DNA from: Talpa occidentalis
Taxonomy: Eukaryota; Chordata; Mammalia; Eulipotyphla; Talpidae
Reading direction: 5' to 3'
Assembly: GCF_014898055.3 (NCBI RefSeq)
Contig: NW_023601104.1
Coordinates: 83,559,106-83,623,105 of the forward strand
DNA: 64,000 bases
The translations under genes and the position numbers were made by a program. Position 1 is the stretch's first letter, and every line of letters starts with the position of its first letter. The notes beneath the pieces were generated by a model that saw nothing but the letters and a program-made list of their open reading frames with translations, made no database searches and was not told where the DNA came from. Below are positions 9,891 to 21,318 of the stretch, piece after piece.

Positions 9891-11595
9891 AATGACCCTG
9901 TATCTGGTGAAGGAAATGATACAAAAAGAGATCATAATTTGAAAGATCTTTAAATGTCTTACACACAACCTGCATTCTACTAAGCACTATAGAAAACAAT
10001 AAATTATTGTTTTTTAAAACGTAGTAGCTAGGGAGACTGTATTTGTTTGAACAGCATTGAGCTCTAAGAATAAAAGGTGCTATTAGATACAGGGACAGTA
10101 TTACCACACAGTCATGTGTAATATTTTGAAATGCTTAACAAAGAGTCACACATAACTGCAGAGAGAGGGGGTAAGTATGGAAACATTTAAAGAAAGGATG
10201 TGACTCACAGGAAGAGAGCCAATCTGAAAATTCAGAGAAACATAGGGAGGAGACCAGGGAGAAATCCAGAGTGAAATGAAATAGCTGTTTGGGGAGCAGA
10301 TGGTGCGATATCTCATTCTTAAGAGATAAGATGAGTAAAGAATCTACCTTTGCTCCTTTAAAAAGTTGCATTACTTATAATTTATATTCCATTCCTTGCC
10401 TTTGGGGAGTGGTTTTAGCTGTCATTTTTATTCCAGTTGGAATTTTACCAGTTTTTCCTGTGATATCACTGCTGTCACCTTATAGACGTGGTGTTCTCAT
10501 GCCATTATTTTTCTTCCCTCTCTATCTTCATGCTTGTGTCCAGACTTCATTTTCTACAGATGAACATGAAGTTAAGGAGCTTTCACCATAATGTGATGTT
10601 AAAATATTTTGACAACTCCTTATTACTGGTTTCTGTAAGACATTTGGGAGACATTATTTACTATGAGGAAAGGAAATCCCTTCTCTCCTTTTTGGCACAC
10701 TTCTTGTGGCCTATCACAGTTAGACCATCAATGGCAGACGATGGAGTTTTTAAATTCTTGGCAATTGTAATTTGGAACTTCTATCTTTCATTGATTTCAG
10801 CATCCACAGTCCAGATGCTCTGCCTATCCCACTCTCCCTGGCCACTTCGCCAGACCCCATTCCCTGAAAACTTGGTGTCAGTGTCTCCAGTTTCAGTGTC
10901 AAGGAACTTTTGGCAAGGAAACCACCAGCAAACAATGAAACATTTCCTTTTCATGTACATTGAGTCATGTCAATGTGCTTTTAATCTTGAGAACCCCTTC
11001 TAGAACTGTCCAAATGCCACTAATGTAAAGGAGGGCACTAATAGAAATGTCAAAAGCCAATGACAGCAGGGTTGATGCCATCAGAGCTTTTAATTGCAGC
11101 TTGACAAGCTCTGAGCATGTCCAGATGGATATGGCTAATGTTTCATTTAACTTGCCTGGAAAAAGAACTTGGAGGCATACAACCGAAGGTTGTTTATTTA
11201 GATCATATATATGGGTGTGTGTGTATACACACACACACACACACACATATATAATGTCCCAGAAGAGAGAAAAATCTATTGTACAGAGAGTAAAGTAAAA
11301 TGTGTAGATTCTCTATGTTCCAAAAATCAGATTCTAAGACTTACTACTCTTTTTAATTTTTGTCAACTTGAAAAGATGCTTCTGCTTATACTACCTGTCA
11401 TGTGCAAACAAGTACACATTCTTGAGCTTTTTCTCTTTAATAACATGATTCATTTTAATGAAAAAGGGCACACATTTAAAAAGTAAAAGGAGGGGGAAAG
11501 TACTATATTTCTACCAAGTATATGTTAAATTAAGACTAGGTTTATCCAGACTTGACTCCAAGTTCCCTTGAAGATGGTTCACTGCATTCAAAACA
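9891..11595. other. Non-coding sequence with longest non-repeat ORF
   Basis: Holds a 171-codon plus-strand frame (10488-11003) with no recognised domain, no splice-site context and a competing frame at 10289-10591. A (TG)n(TA)(CA)n tract lies at 11215-11254. No repeat family was recognised in the rest. Confidence 0.5.
11215..11254. repeat. (TG)n-TA-(CA)n near-palindromic microsatellite
   Basis: GTGTGTGTGT, TA, then about 11 CA units and TATATA. The alternating purine-pyrimidine run is self-complementary around the central TA and could form a hairpin or left-handed DNA. Confidence 0.85.
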
Positions 11596-11605
11596 TAAAG
11601 AATAT

Positions 11606-11882
11606 ATATTTTTAAAGATTTATTTATTTATTTATACAAGCACTGGGTACAGTCAGAAGCACGGGAGGGTGAGAGAATTCACCAGAGCCTGAGCGGGGAG
11701 CAGAGCAGGCAGAAGGACCGAAGTACACTGCTGAGGGGAGCAGCGGGCGGCAGGAGAGGTCTGCGCGCCATGCAGGACCCTCCTCCGGTGGCTGGGGAGC
11801 AGCCGGGGATCAAACCAGTGCTGCAGAGGCTGCGGGCAGCTTCGCAACCCAGCGCTCAACCTCTACGCCACCGGGGAGGCCT
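11606..11882 (-). mobile_element. tRNA-derived SINE, type A
   Basis: Full-length minus-strand copy with the head at the right (GCGCTCAACC...CCACCGGGGAGGCC on the plus strand) and the tail at the left (AAAGATTTATTTATTTAT). Box B has decayed to GGTTTGATCCC. TSD TAAAGAATAT at 11596-11605 and 11883-11892. Confidence 0.94.
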
Positions 11883-11892
11883 TAAAGAATAT

Positions 11893-12593
11893 TTCTATAT
11901 TGTCAAATCTAAACCATAACTTTAAAGAATGTCAGATATGTCCATTTGAAAAATTCCAAAGATTAATCGATAATATTGTTTTATTGTCTTAAGTTATACC
12001 AATATATCCATTACTCTGACTAAGTAACAGGGGTTAATATAGCTTAATCCTAATTTAATTTGCTCTGAGCTAAGTGTCTGCAGAGAGCTGGCAAATTACC
12101 ATTCCTCTTTATTGGGTTCATTAAAACCACTGAAAGGTGATATTTACAATTAGTTGTAAAAACTTACTGCTTTGGCTGAAACAAATCCAGAGTAGGTGAT
12201 CAAAGATTGTAACTCTTCAAAATTTCATAGCCAGAGTTCATAGAATACATTTTAGATAACTCAAAATGCAAAATCAATGTTAACATTTTTTTTTTAAAGT
12301 TCTATCTCAAGAAGTACCTAAGTCAATGGTGAATATTCAGAGATTCACTATATAAAATATGCTTATTAATCTGTATTACAATAGGTTGGGATTTTTAATG
12401 TACCAAGCACTTCTCAGTCTGTGTGAATTTTTCTGATTATACCAATCTATGGGTTGAAACACAAATTTAGCAATCTCTAAACCCGTTGCCTAAAAACCAT
12501 CAGAAATTATAGTTTACACAAGATAGCATAGGTAAAAGAAGTGCATGAGTCTCAAACTTTGTATGCACTTGAACATAGATCTTATGCCTTCTT
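11893..12593. other. Non-coding sequence, nothing recognised
   Basis: AT-rich with a T-run at 12288-12296. No repeat, exon or RNA gene seen. Confidence 0.5.
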
Positions 12594-13200
12594 ATTACCT
12601 GGCAGACTGAGGGGTACTCAGAAAGCCCCAAGCTTACAGAGTCTAAATAGGTTCTGCCATCCGCCACATAATGGCTAAGCATACTCTTAGGGTGAAATAA
12701 TTTTAATAGAATCATTGTGCATAGAGAGAAAAGAAGGTAGGATAAGAGTTTCCCAGTGAAACCCCCAAAGTTACCCATCTCCTCATGGACAAATGCCCAG
12801 TCAAACAGACTTGGGCCAAAGTGGGACCCCTGGGGCCTCAAAACTTGCCACAAGTCTAAGGTACCTTCTTGCAGATAACCATAGGAAAGGGGCAGAAGGA
12901 GCCAGGGAAATCTGGGACAAATGGAGCAAAATCAAGGTTATGACTGCCCTTATCAGTCTCCCGATGGGTCTGTCTCTTCCAAGTATCTCTACTTGGAAGT
13001 GTCTCACTCCACGTTCCTCAAGTCCCTGGTGCAAGTCCAAAGCTGAAAAGCCAGCAATACCACTTCACTTGTGTCTCTGCTCCATATGCCCTCTCCAAGT
13101 CTTCTTCTAGCTTCCCCTTACTGCTCAATTCCACCCCTATTAGGTGGGGCAGTGAACATGAAACCTCCCCTTTGAATGGGGATCCCTCTCTGTATTACTA
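12594..13200 (-). mobile_element. Solo LTR-like element, family shared with 53.0 kb
   Basis: Read on the minus strand, this block aligns along most of its length with the plus strand of 53028-53591. Shared landmarks are TTGATTTTGCTCC, TGTCCCAGA, CCTTTCCTATGG, CTGGGCATTT, GATGGGTAACTTTGGG, CTATTAAA and CAGAACCTATTTAGA. The CTATTAAA box followed by a decayed 3' end fits the R-U5 part of an LTR. Identity is moderate with several indels, so both are old. No target duplication was found. Confidence 0.7.
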
Positions 13201-13672
13201 AGAAGATCTACAAAGTCTCTAAAAAGAGGAGAAGATTTTCAGTGCCTTTCTTGTTTAGGCTTCTCAGAAGTAACATGATCTAGATACTGATTTACTATTT
13301 ACATTAGTAAACAATAACTGAAGACTTACTACACATGTCCTGGGCATCTGTGATTGGAACTGGAGATGCAAAACTGAATGAAAAGTTATTTTAGCTGTGA
13401 CCATCTACATTTTATCTGGTTGAAACTGCCTTAGTTGCCTAGTTGATAAGAATGGTCTGTACATGTCAGATATACATCAGTTAATGTCCATCCAAATTAT
13501 TTGTTTGCTTTTGTTCTAGATCTAATTATTTAACAAAAATAGATATCTCTGCTAATGTTATTAGCTATCTAAAGATTGTCAAGGTGACAATTCTTGTACT
13601 TCTCTCTTTTATTCTTGTACTTTTTAATTTCTTGTACTTCTCATTTTTTCCCAAGGTAACATATAAATTTAA
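13201..13672. other. Non-coding sequence, nothing recognised
   Basis: No gene. Bases 13316-13380 (CTACACATGTCCTGGGCATC...GAGATGCAAAACTGAATG) read like a widespread ancient mammalian repeat phrase, but I cannot name the family. Confidence 0.45.
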
Positions 13673-13685
13673 AATATGATGTTGG

Positions 13686-13956
13686 GCCTCCCCAGTGGCG
13701 CAGCGGGTTGAGCTCTGTGCTATAAAGCTGTCTGCATCCTCTGCAGCATGGGTTCAATTCCCGGCTGGCCAGGGAGAAACCCACATGGCTTGGCAGACCT
13801 CTCCTGCCTCGCCCACTGCTCTCTTCAGCAGTGTCTTCGGTCTGTCTGCCTGTTCTGCTCCCCGCTCTGTCACTGTGAATTCTGTCACCCTCCTGCACCT
13901 CTGGCCTGTACCCTAGTTCTTTATAAATAAATAAAATCTTTAAAAAAAATGAAAAG
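13686..13956 (+). mobile_element. tRNA-derived SINE, type B
   Basis: Head GGGCCTCCCCAGTGGCGCAG with intact box A and GGTTCAATTCC as box B. The type B 3' end CCTCTGGCCTGTACCCTAG is followed by an AATAAA-rich tail ending TCTTTAAAA. Perfect 13-bp TSD AAAATATGATGTT at 13673-13685 and 13957-13969. Confidence 0.95.
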
Positions 13957-13969
13957 AAAATATGATGTT

Positions 13970-15560
13970 CCTGTGTTTTGCATTTCACTGTGAGTTTATA
14001 AGGCAAACAATTATGTTAACAACTAAAGCTGCAAAGAAATCATTCTCCAGTAATTAAATAAATCTCAAAACCTCTGAGGTTCAGCAAGGGTAATTGCCAG
14101 GGAGAGGAGAGATGGCCAGCCCTGCCTGCCACAGATATATCTTTCTCTTAGGGTTTTCTCATTTTCAATTACTGCTGCCAATTTACTTCCCAACACCCAA
14201 TGGGTCCTTTCGCTGTAAACTCTAACCTTTTACTTAATGTTGAAAAGTCAGCCAAAATTCTCTCCTTTTGTCTATCAGTAAAACTGATTGACTCTGGAAG
14301 CTCTCAAATTTTACTTAATGTTAATAGAGTACAAAGATAATCTAATATGAAAAAATAAATAAAAAGAGATTCCCCCTAATAAGGTAAAGGATTTGTGTTT
14401 ACTCAATTTAGCTTCCTTTAGAATTGGCTAGCTTTATCATAACTAGTCAATTAGTTCTGGAAGTTATTGCGGTGTAGGAAATGCAGTCAGTGGGGAAGAA
14501 GGTCAGAAGGGAGAATCAAGTGAGTAGAATTTCTAGACATTACTCATTTTTTCTCTTATCTGTTCTGGTTATTTGCATTTCTAAGCTAAGAAATTTTAAA
14601 ACTATTATATAAACCATGTAGAGTTAAGCTACTTTCTGGTTCATATGTGGCAAACATATGACATGAGGAGAGTTATATAGATTTATATGTTCCTTGCTTG
14701 ATGGAAGGATTCTCTACACATGCAATTCCTCCTTGACTGATGATATAGCTTCAGAATTCTTCTCAACCCCACATATCAGAGAGCCCCAATGATTTGTCAG
14801 TATTTACATATTTGTTTAAACCATCATCATCCTTATTCTATTTTTTCTTGCAATTTCTTACTTACTAACTCCAGAAAATAATGTGTGATAACATTCTGAG
14901 AAGTGCTGTATTTGAGAACCCAATCTGATTTAGTTTAACCAAGCACTTCCCAAATTTATGTGACCAAAGAACACTTTCATCCTTTGATGCTTTTTAACAA
15001 GTGCAGGAATGCATTTTGGAAAGTGCTTCAATATCATGACTAAACTTTATACTCAAACTTCTTCTCCCTTCAATCCACCTAATTTTCTGGCCACAGAATT
15101 ATCTTTCTAAATTATATGATTTATCATATCTGATTTGTGATCAAAAACCCTAAATGGCCTCATATTAGCTACAGAATAAATCCAAGCTCTTGACTGTATG
15201 CAAAGATTAGGATAGCCTCTGCAGTTCATCTTTATCAGGTGGAGAAAATTCCTTTGCATCTAGTAGGCACTTCATGAATGGATCTATCCCAGATGTCTCC
15301 TCAGCTCCAGGTCTTCCTGATTGTTATTCATCAGACATCAAAATCACTGTAGCTTGGAAAATACTTTACCTCTGAAAACCAAAATTCTTAAAGTGCAGAT
15401 CAAATATGACTTTGATGTGAAGTACTTTTTTTTTATCTTCTCCACACCCCTAAAGAAACCAATTGTGTCTTCAGATAGGTTCCGTTATATTCTGAAAACC
15501 TTTCTCTACTTGGTTCACTCCATGCACATACATGGAAGTATCTTTAAAAGACTAGTCCAG
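13970..15560. other. Non-coding sequence, nothing recognised
   Basis: Unremarkable AT-rich DNA. No repeat family, exon or structured RNA was identified. Confidence 0.5.
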
Positions 15561-15564
15561 AGTT

Positions 15565-15800
15565 TCTTATCCTTGGCACTGCTGACATTTTGGACTGGAT
15601 AACTCTGTTATGTAGAGCTGATATTGGGGTTGCCCTGTAACAGAACTGATCCATTCACTGTTGAATGCTGACCCCTGGTCTATCCCACATGTGCCAGAAG
15701 GACCCACCCTCCTCATCCTGATTATCAAAAGTATCTCCAGATTTTGCCAAATGTCTGGGGTGGGAGAAGGTGAAATTGCACCCTGTCAAGAATCAAACGT
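15565..15800 (+). mobile_element. hAT-Charlie-type MER relic (DNA transposon)
   Basis: The order AGTTTCTTATCCTTGGCACT, GCTGACATTTTGG, TGGATAACTCTG, then TATCTCCAGATTTTGCCAAATGTCTGGGG follows a common non-autonomous mammalian hAT-Charlie element. The terminal inverted repeats are decayed. Family-level assignment is from memory of the consensus wording. Confidence 0.65.
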
Positions 15801-16823
15801 TTGCATCTCCCTGGCCTTGGTCCCAAGTCCAAGACAGAGTCACTGAATTTGACCTAATTGAATTGTTCTTATTTACCCCTTGAGGGTTTGATTGTAGTTG
15901 ACAAAAAAAGAAAGAAAGAAAGAAGATATTCTAGAAGTGCTGTCATGTGGGAAATCTTGTGGGTATTATTATTTTCTAATTTTAGATCTATCAGAGTCAA
16001 ACCTGAGAAGATACAGGACAGATCCTCTCACTCAGAGATTACCCAGACCTTGGAAGTCTGTTTCTCCTTTCGAGGAATTTGTTATTCAAAACTTGTCTTT
16101 TGTTTTGTGCTCTCTCAAGTGTTCAGATTTGGTGAAGTGAATACACAATTGAGCCATTAAGACTCGTTAACTGCATTGATTTGTCTTTTTCTTTCTGTTT
16201 CTCTTTCATTAATGATACATAGCGATTTGTCTCCAGAGACTTTTTTTATCTTTTAGGGGGAAAAAATTTCATATTTTCTTTCCTAACAAAGAGTTTTCTT
16301 GTGGCGTGAAGACTCATCAAAGTCATAATTACATTTCATTTGTCAGCATTGAACTGTCTATCATCTGTAAGAATTTGAGTCTGGCTCACATCTCTATGCA
16401 TTTGTACTTTTTCTGAGTTCCTTTCCAATCTGAGATGATTCTTTAGTGAGGATAAACTACTTTGGGTGTTCTCTGCCTTTAATTTCCCTGGTTACCTAAT
16501 GAGGTTGTTTATAATCTGAAAGCTGTCCACAAGCCAAGATAATGATGAGGTTGTTTTTCTTTTTTGTTTATAAAAATTGCTAAAAGATGATATTTGCCAT
16601 TAACATTGATGTTTGTCTCCATATCCCACGTATGCAGCAGCAACCTCAATTTATTCACAAATACTGAATTCCCACTTTAGATGGAGCGGATGAATTTAGG
16701 AGGTTTAAAACCATTGGAGTGGCTGGGTTTTATCCAAACTTCATGAATCTCAAATACTGAGCTGGAAATTAGACAGCAACCTCTTTGCTAGGCTTCCTAA
16801 GTCTAGTTAAAAACAAACAAATA
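15801..16823. other. Non-coding sequence; short (GAAA)n
   Basis: A GAAA run (15904-15925) and T/A-rich single-copy-looking DNA. Overlapping frames of 80-100 codons at 15858-16160 arise by chance across the simple repeat. Confidence 0.5.
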
Positions 16824-17113
16824 AGGCCTCCCTGGTGGCATAAGGGGTTAAAACACAAACTATAAATCTATCTGCAGCCACTGCAGCACAAGTTCAATCC
16901 CTGGCCAGGGGGCTACCCACATAGTGCAGCAGACCTCCCCTGTCTTGCCCATTGTTACCCTCAGCAGGCAGTGTATTTCAGTCAATCTGCCTGTTCTGTT
17001 CCCCCCTCTGTCTCTGGTGAATCCTCTCACCCCCAACACCTCTGGCCCATACTCCAGGTCTTGTATGCATAAATAAATAAATCATTAAACAACAACAACA
17101 ACAAAACAACAAA
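16824..17113 (+). mobile_element. tRNA-derived SINE, type B, diverged
   Basis: Head AGGCCTCCCTGGTGGCATAA, type B 3' end CTCTGGCCCATACTCCAG and CTTGTATGCATAAATAAA, then a tail grown into (AAC)n at 17090-17113. Both pol III boxes are damaged (TGGCATAAGGG, AGTTCAATCCC). Many substitutions make it one of the older copies. The target duplication is obscured by the AAC expansion. Confidence 0.9.
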
Positions 17114-18246
17114 CTATCTGGTTCAAGAAGAATTGGTACATGCAGGGAACTTCTATACCTGGGTCACTGTATTTAATAAAAATTACAACAGACTTCTCGT
17201 TGCTTGATTTTGTTCATCCTGGCTTGTTATTTTATAAACATGTGCAAACTTAGTCGAGGATCTACTTGAGAGCCTTCAATCTACAAATGGAAAAACCATG
17301 GACAAGAGGCGTGAAATGGTTTGCACTTATAAGATAAAAATGAAGTTAAAAAGAAAAAGGCTTAAAATAATTTTTAGTCCTCCATCTTGACCTTCCCATT
17401 CAGTTAAGGTTGGGCAATCAGTGTAGACGCTTCATTTCATTAGACTTTGTCCCACAGATGGACAGATGTCATTTTAAGCTAAACATAAAATAACGAGAAA
17501 ACAATCAGCACAGAGCTTTCACTTCCCCTCTCATTTCTTATATCTCATTTTTTAACTGTCCATTACTTCCATGTATAAAGACAATTAATCTTCACAGATA
17601 TCCTTGGTCCTCTTGGCTTTTACATTCACCAGAAGAAGAAAGCATTAACTGTTGTCACTTCCCACTTAGCTCCACAGCTGTCATGCTTTGAAGTCAATAT
17701 CTAATGTACAGTTTCCACTGGCTTAGAATTAAAATGCATTATCTGCCTCAGAATTTTCATTAACTTTTGCTAGTTTAATTGCAATTCTTCCAACAATGGG
17801 AAAAATTTGGAAAATGTCAATCCTCCTAGATTAGTGTTTTTTGGAGAATGATTGTGTAGACCATCTGTGCCAGAAAAATCCAGAATACCTGTCAAAATGC
17901 AGATTCCCAAGAGGACTCATTCCAGGTGTATTGCATGAGAAGCTTGAACATAGGAACCAGAACTCTGCATTGCAACAGAGCCCCTCCAGGGAATATTTGA
18001 AGGGTTTGCTGTAGAAATGGTCATGTAGAATCAAACATTGTGCCATCTGGCTTATGCACACTATACTGGGTGTCTTTCGAACTCTATACCTGTATCTATC
18101 AGCATATTATAAACATCCAGTTTTCACTACCTCTGCCCTAACCATCTGGCCAAGCCATCGTCTCTTTCCGAGATCATCCCAAAAGCCTCTTCACTGGTCT
18201 CCTGCTTCCAAGCATGAGCCACTGATCCTGTATTAACAGAGTAGCC
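17114..18246. other. Non-coding sequence; possible MER5/MER20-like trace
   Basis: Bases 17850-18040 contain phrases like ATGCAGATTCCCAAG and CCAGGTGTATTGCATGAG, similar in order to the MER5/MER20 group of hAT relics, but diverged. The rest shows nothing. Confidence 0.4.
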
Positions 18247-18259
18247 AGAATTTTCTTTT

Positions 18260-18533
18260 CTTTTTTTTTTTAAAGATTTATTTATTTATACAAGAATGGG
18301 GGTACAGGTCAGAGGCATTGTTGGAGGGTGAGAGAATTTACCAGAGAGAACAGGGAGCAGGACAGGCAGACGGACCAAAGACACTGCTGAGGGGAGCAGC
18401 GGGCGAGGCAGGAGAGGTCTGCTGCACCATGTGGGTTGCTCCCTAGCCGGGCCAGGAATCAAACCCATGCTGCAGAGGCTATAGATAGCTTCACAACACA
18501 GCACTCAACCCCCTGCATCACTGGGGAGACCCA
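18260..18533 (-). mobile_element. tRNA-derived SINE, type B
   Basis: Full-length minus-strand copy with T11 tail side at 18261-18271 and head at 18533. Perfect 13-bp TSD AGAATTTTCTTTT at 18247-18259 and 18534-18546. A short stretch of the body is shortened (GACCAAAGACACTG). Confidence 0.94.
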
Positions 18534-18546
18534 AGAATTTTCTTTT

Positions 18547-18929
18547 AAAGTAAGTTTTATCCCTCTTGTTCTCTGATCCCTTCAGGGACTTTCTCTCACT
18601 GCAGCACACAATTCCCAGGGAATCTGCATACACCGTACACACTCCTGCCCCTCATTCTCTACAGCTTTCCCTGCCCACTGCTCTCCAGACAGCTCATTCC
18701 TTGCACTTCATTGACAAGTCAGACTAGCTTCCACCCCAAGGTCATCCAGGTAGATTGCTCTTTTCCCTTCTGCTTGATCTACTCTCTTACTGTCTTCAGA
18801 TCTTAGTTTGAAATTCTTGGTAAGTCTTTCTCAACAGTCTCATTTGAATTGGACTTACTCTACTTCTGAACATTTTCTGTCCACCTTCTCTGTTGTGCTG
18901 TCTTCCCTGAATTTATCAGCATCTGTTGC
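18547..18929. other. Non-coding, possibly more of the L2 element
   Basis: Pyrimidine-rich sequence leads into the L2 3' end at 18930. It could be further L2 sequence, but I cannot align it by eye. Confidence 0.35.
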
Positions 18930-19082
18930 TTTGTACATTTTATTTGTGGTAGTCCCTCCCCCAAGCTCTAACCCATAAGTTAGAATTATTTTCTCTTATT
19001 TTGTTCACTATTGTAATCCAGTACCTAGAATAGTGAAATCTGACAGACATTCAATAAATATTTGTTAAACAAAATGAAGAAA
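18930..19082 (+). mobile_element. L2 3'-end relic
   Basis: TACATTTTATTTGTGG, TTCACTATTGTAATCCAGTA, CCTAGAATAGTG and ACATTCAATAAATATTTGTT follow the 3' end of the ancient LINE-2. The final tandem typical of L2 has decayed to AACAAAATGAAG. Confidence 0.7.
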
Positions 19083-19094
19083 TCATATCATCTG

Positions 19095-19245
19095 TCACAA
19101 CTCTGTATTATAAGTGCTATTATCTCTATTGACAGAAAAAGAAACCAAGGCTTATGAAAACGGAGATGAAGCACTTAGCCAAAGTCACGTGGTCTGCATT
19201 TCGATGGGCCAAGCCTTACTCTGATGACAGAACACCCATTCTTTC
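19095..19245 (-). mobile_element. MIR relic
   Basis: Complementary MIR order: GACAGAAAAAGAAACCAAGG (for ACAGATGAGGAAACTGAGG), ACTTAGCCAAAGTCACGTGG (for CTTGCCCAAGGTCACACAG) and AACACCCATTCTTTCC. Strongly diverged. Confidence 0.65.
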
Positions 19246-19375
19246 CATGATCAGCGCTTCTTCTGGATCCTTTTAGCTCAATTTTTTTTTTTTTTTTGTT
19301 CACCAAATAAAAATGTCCTTTCACCCAAAATTCCTACACAATCAGAATGAAAGAAGGAACTTGAGACAGTACAAG

Positions 19376-19822
19376 TGTTACAGGGCCACCCTAAAATGAA
19401 ATGGGTTGGTCAGTGTGGGTCCCTCCCACACTCACTTAAAGGGATGTAATGAAACTCAACCACAGGTGCACACACTATAGGTTAAAAGAGGGTTTATTAG
19501 TAAAAAGGGGAAATGAAGAGTAGAATGACCCAGGGAGAAGGAGAGAGAGAAATTGGTAAATGTGTCCTACCAGTTCCATTGAGCTGGGACCCCAAGAGCA
19601 CACTGAAGGCTGGAAAAAAAACCAAGCACCCCCAAGGTCCACAAATCTCTAGTTATATACCAAGCCTGGCTGCTTAACTCCACCCAGCAATTCTCCCTTT
19701 GGTGGAGATGACATTACAGGATCCGTAGTCCTTGTGCCTTGGATCTATTTGGCCTGGGATAGGGATGGAGTCCATAAAACCTGAGTTTGTGGAGTTCTTT
19801 CAGGACATCCTCCCCCCACAAC
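19376..19822 (-). mobile_element. Solo LTR, ERV/MaLR-like family X
   Basis: About 447 bp, bounded by a perfect 5-bp target duplication ACAAG (19371-19375 and 19823-19827). On the minus strand it starts GTTGTGGGG and ends CCCTGTAACA, with ACTAATAAACCCTC as probable poly(A) signal region. It is the reverse-oriented sibling of 22095-22793; shared phrases include TAATGTCATC, AAGGGAGAATTG, GGAGTTAAGCAGCCAGGCTTG and ACTGGTAGGACACA. No retroviral coding sequence is attached. The class is inferred from TSD length and shape. Confidence 0.85.
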
Positions 19823-19827
19823 ACAAG

Positions 19828-20720
19828 GTTCTAGAAGACAGGATGGGCAAAGTTCTCCCCCATCCCCTTTATCAGACCCTTGAGTGCCTACAGCCTCTCA
19901 GGAATTCCTTATTGCAAGAGCCCAGGCAGATCCAGCTGCATCTAAAATAAACTTTTATTTTTTTCCTTGATCTTCATGATGGAAATTTAGAGTAGAAAAT
20001 TTAGGATGCAAGTTTTCACAAAGTAGAAAACAGAGATGGGGTGGACATCATTCAATCCATAAATCAGCCGTGGAAGTTTCCAGGAATTGGAGGTGGATCA
20101 GAGAGGACTTTAAGTTCCAGAAAACCAACCCAACCTAACTCAAAAGTGATAAAATCCACACAATAATTTCATCAAAGAGTAATATTTAAGGACATTCCTT
20201 GCTCTGGTAAAACACAGATCTTGCCTTAAGACAGCCCACCTGTATCTATGCAGGTGTCTCTTTTTTTCCTGACAAATCTACCCTTTGAAAACTTAGCCTT
20301 TGCCTGTTTGTGTTTGTGCAAATGTCTCTTTCCTGGATGAAATTGCTGTGTGCCACTGAATGGGGACTCTGCCAAAATCATTTTCAGAAGAACCCAAGGA
20401 CCCCAATCACCAAACCCTAATGTCCAGGTACAGAGGATCCAGTTAATCCTACTTCTCTATTTCTGCCAAATTATGAGTGTGAATTCCAGCAAATTATTTA
20501 ACTTGCATGGCTTTTTTTTGGTCCCTTCATCCTTGATCTCTCCTTTCGCTGCTTTTCCTCTATATGCATTTCCTACAATATGTTGATATATGTCTTTAAA
20601 TACATATAATTCCTGGTAAAGAAAAAAAGCATGTAAAAAAGCTGTGTATTTGTATGCTAAATTTACAAAAATAGCATTATCCCTATTCTCATCTTTCCTT
20701 TTATTTTTTCTCAACTTTTA
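19828..20720. other. Non-coding sequence between LTRs, unassigned
   Basis: I see no retroviral reading frame or repeat I can name. Frames of 78-85 codons on both strands overlap and are likely chance. Confidence 0.45.
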
Positions 20721-21182
20721 TCATAGCACTATATTTTTTAAATGTCTAGTTTTCACTTCCTTGTAAGGTAAGGTAAAAAGTATCAGGCTTTTCTGCCCTC
20801 CCTCATTAGGCATAAAGATGGATCCTCTAGTCCTGAATGCATGCCTGATGACGGGCACCTGGAGTAGGGTGTGGGCATGCGTAGGTGGGTACACCTGGGC
20901 TGAGAGACTGGGCTTATAAGAGTGGTGCAGTGCAGAGGATGGAGGAGTGCAGTGGAGAGTGGCAGAGTGTGACGGAGCACAGCGACGAGGAACAGTGGAG
21001 TGCACGAAGACAACTTCGCTGCTAGAACTGGTAAAGAACTTACCCGGAATGGGTTGGTTGTGTTACACTTCCTATATATATAGTTTCCTATAGCTTGCAT
21101 TTTTGACATTTTGTTATTCATTTCCTTACTCTGTCCCTTTTGGGGTACAAGGAAATCATCCTGTATCTTTGCGGGTTCTTCT
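20721..21182 (+). mobile_element. Candidate LTR/promoter-like segment, low confidence
   Basis: A GC-richer island holds CTTATAAG (20913-20920) as a TATA-like box, then a purine-rich stretch of repeated GTGCAG/GGAG words, then CTTCGCTGCTAGAACTGG at 21015-21032. The look is of an LTR U3-R boundary, possibly class III. Neither edge nor a target duplication could be set. Confidence 0.3.
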
Positions 21183-21229
21183 ATGTTTTATGGAAAAGAT
21201 CAGGCTGAAGCTGGAGGCCCAGGGATAAA

Positions 21230-21318
21230 AGAGTTCACCAGAGACAGAGTGAAGAACAAAAAAAGGGAGGATTATTGAAATATACTGATAAGGGAAGCAG
21301 AAGAGGTCTGCATGGAAA
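21230..21318 (-). mobile_element. SINE relic or SINE-like motif
   Basis: GTTCACCAGAGACAGAGTGA, ATTGAAATATACTGATAAGG, GAAGCAG and AGAGGTCTGCATGG match in order the minus-strand body of the type B SINE, with deletions. Head and tail are missing. It may be an old fragment. Confidence 0.45.

Noticed and set aside
10488..11003. 171-codon plus-strand open frame, the longest outside repeats
   Set aside because: No recognisable domain, overlaps another frame at 10289-10591, no splice or promoter context; random frames of this size occur in 64 kb of AT-rich DNA.
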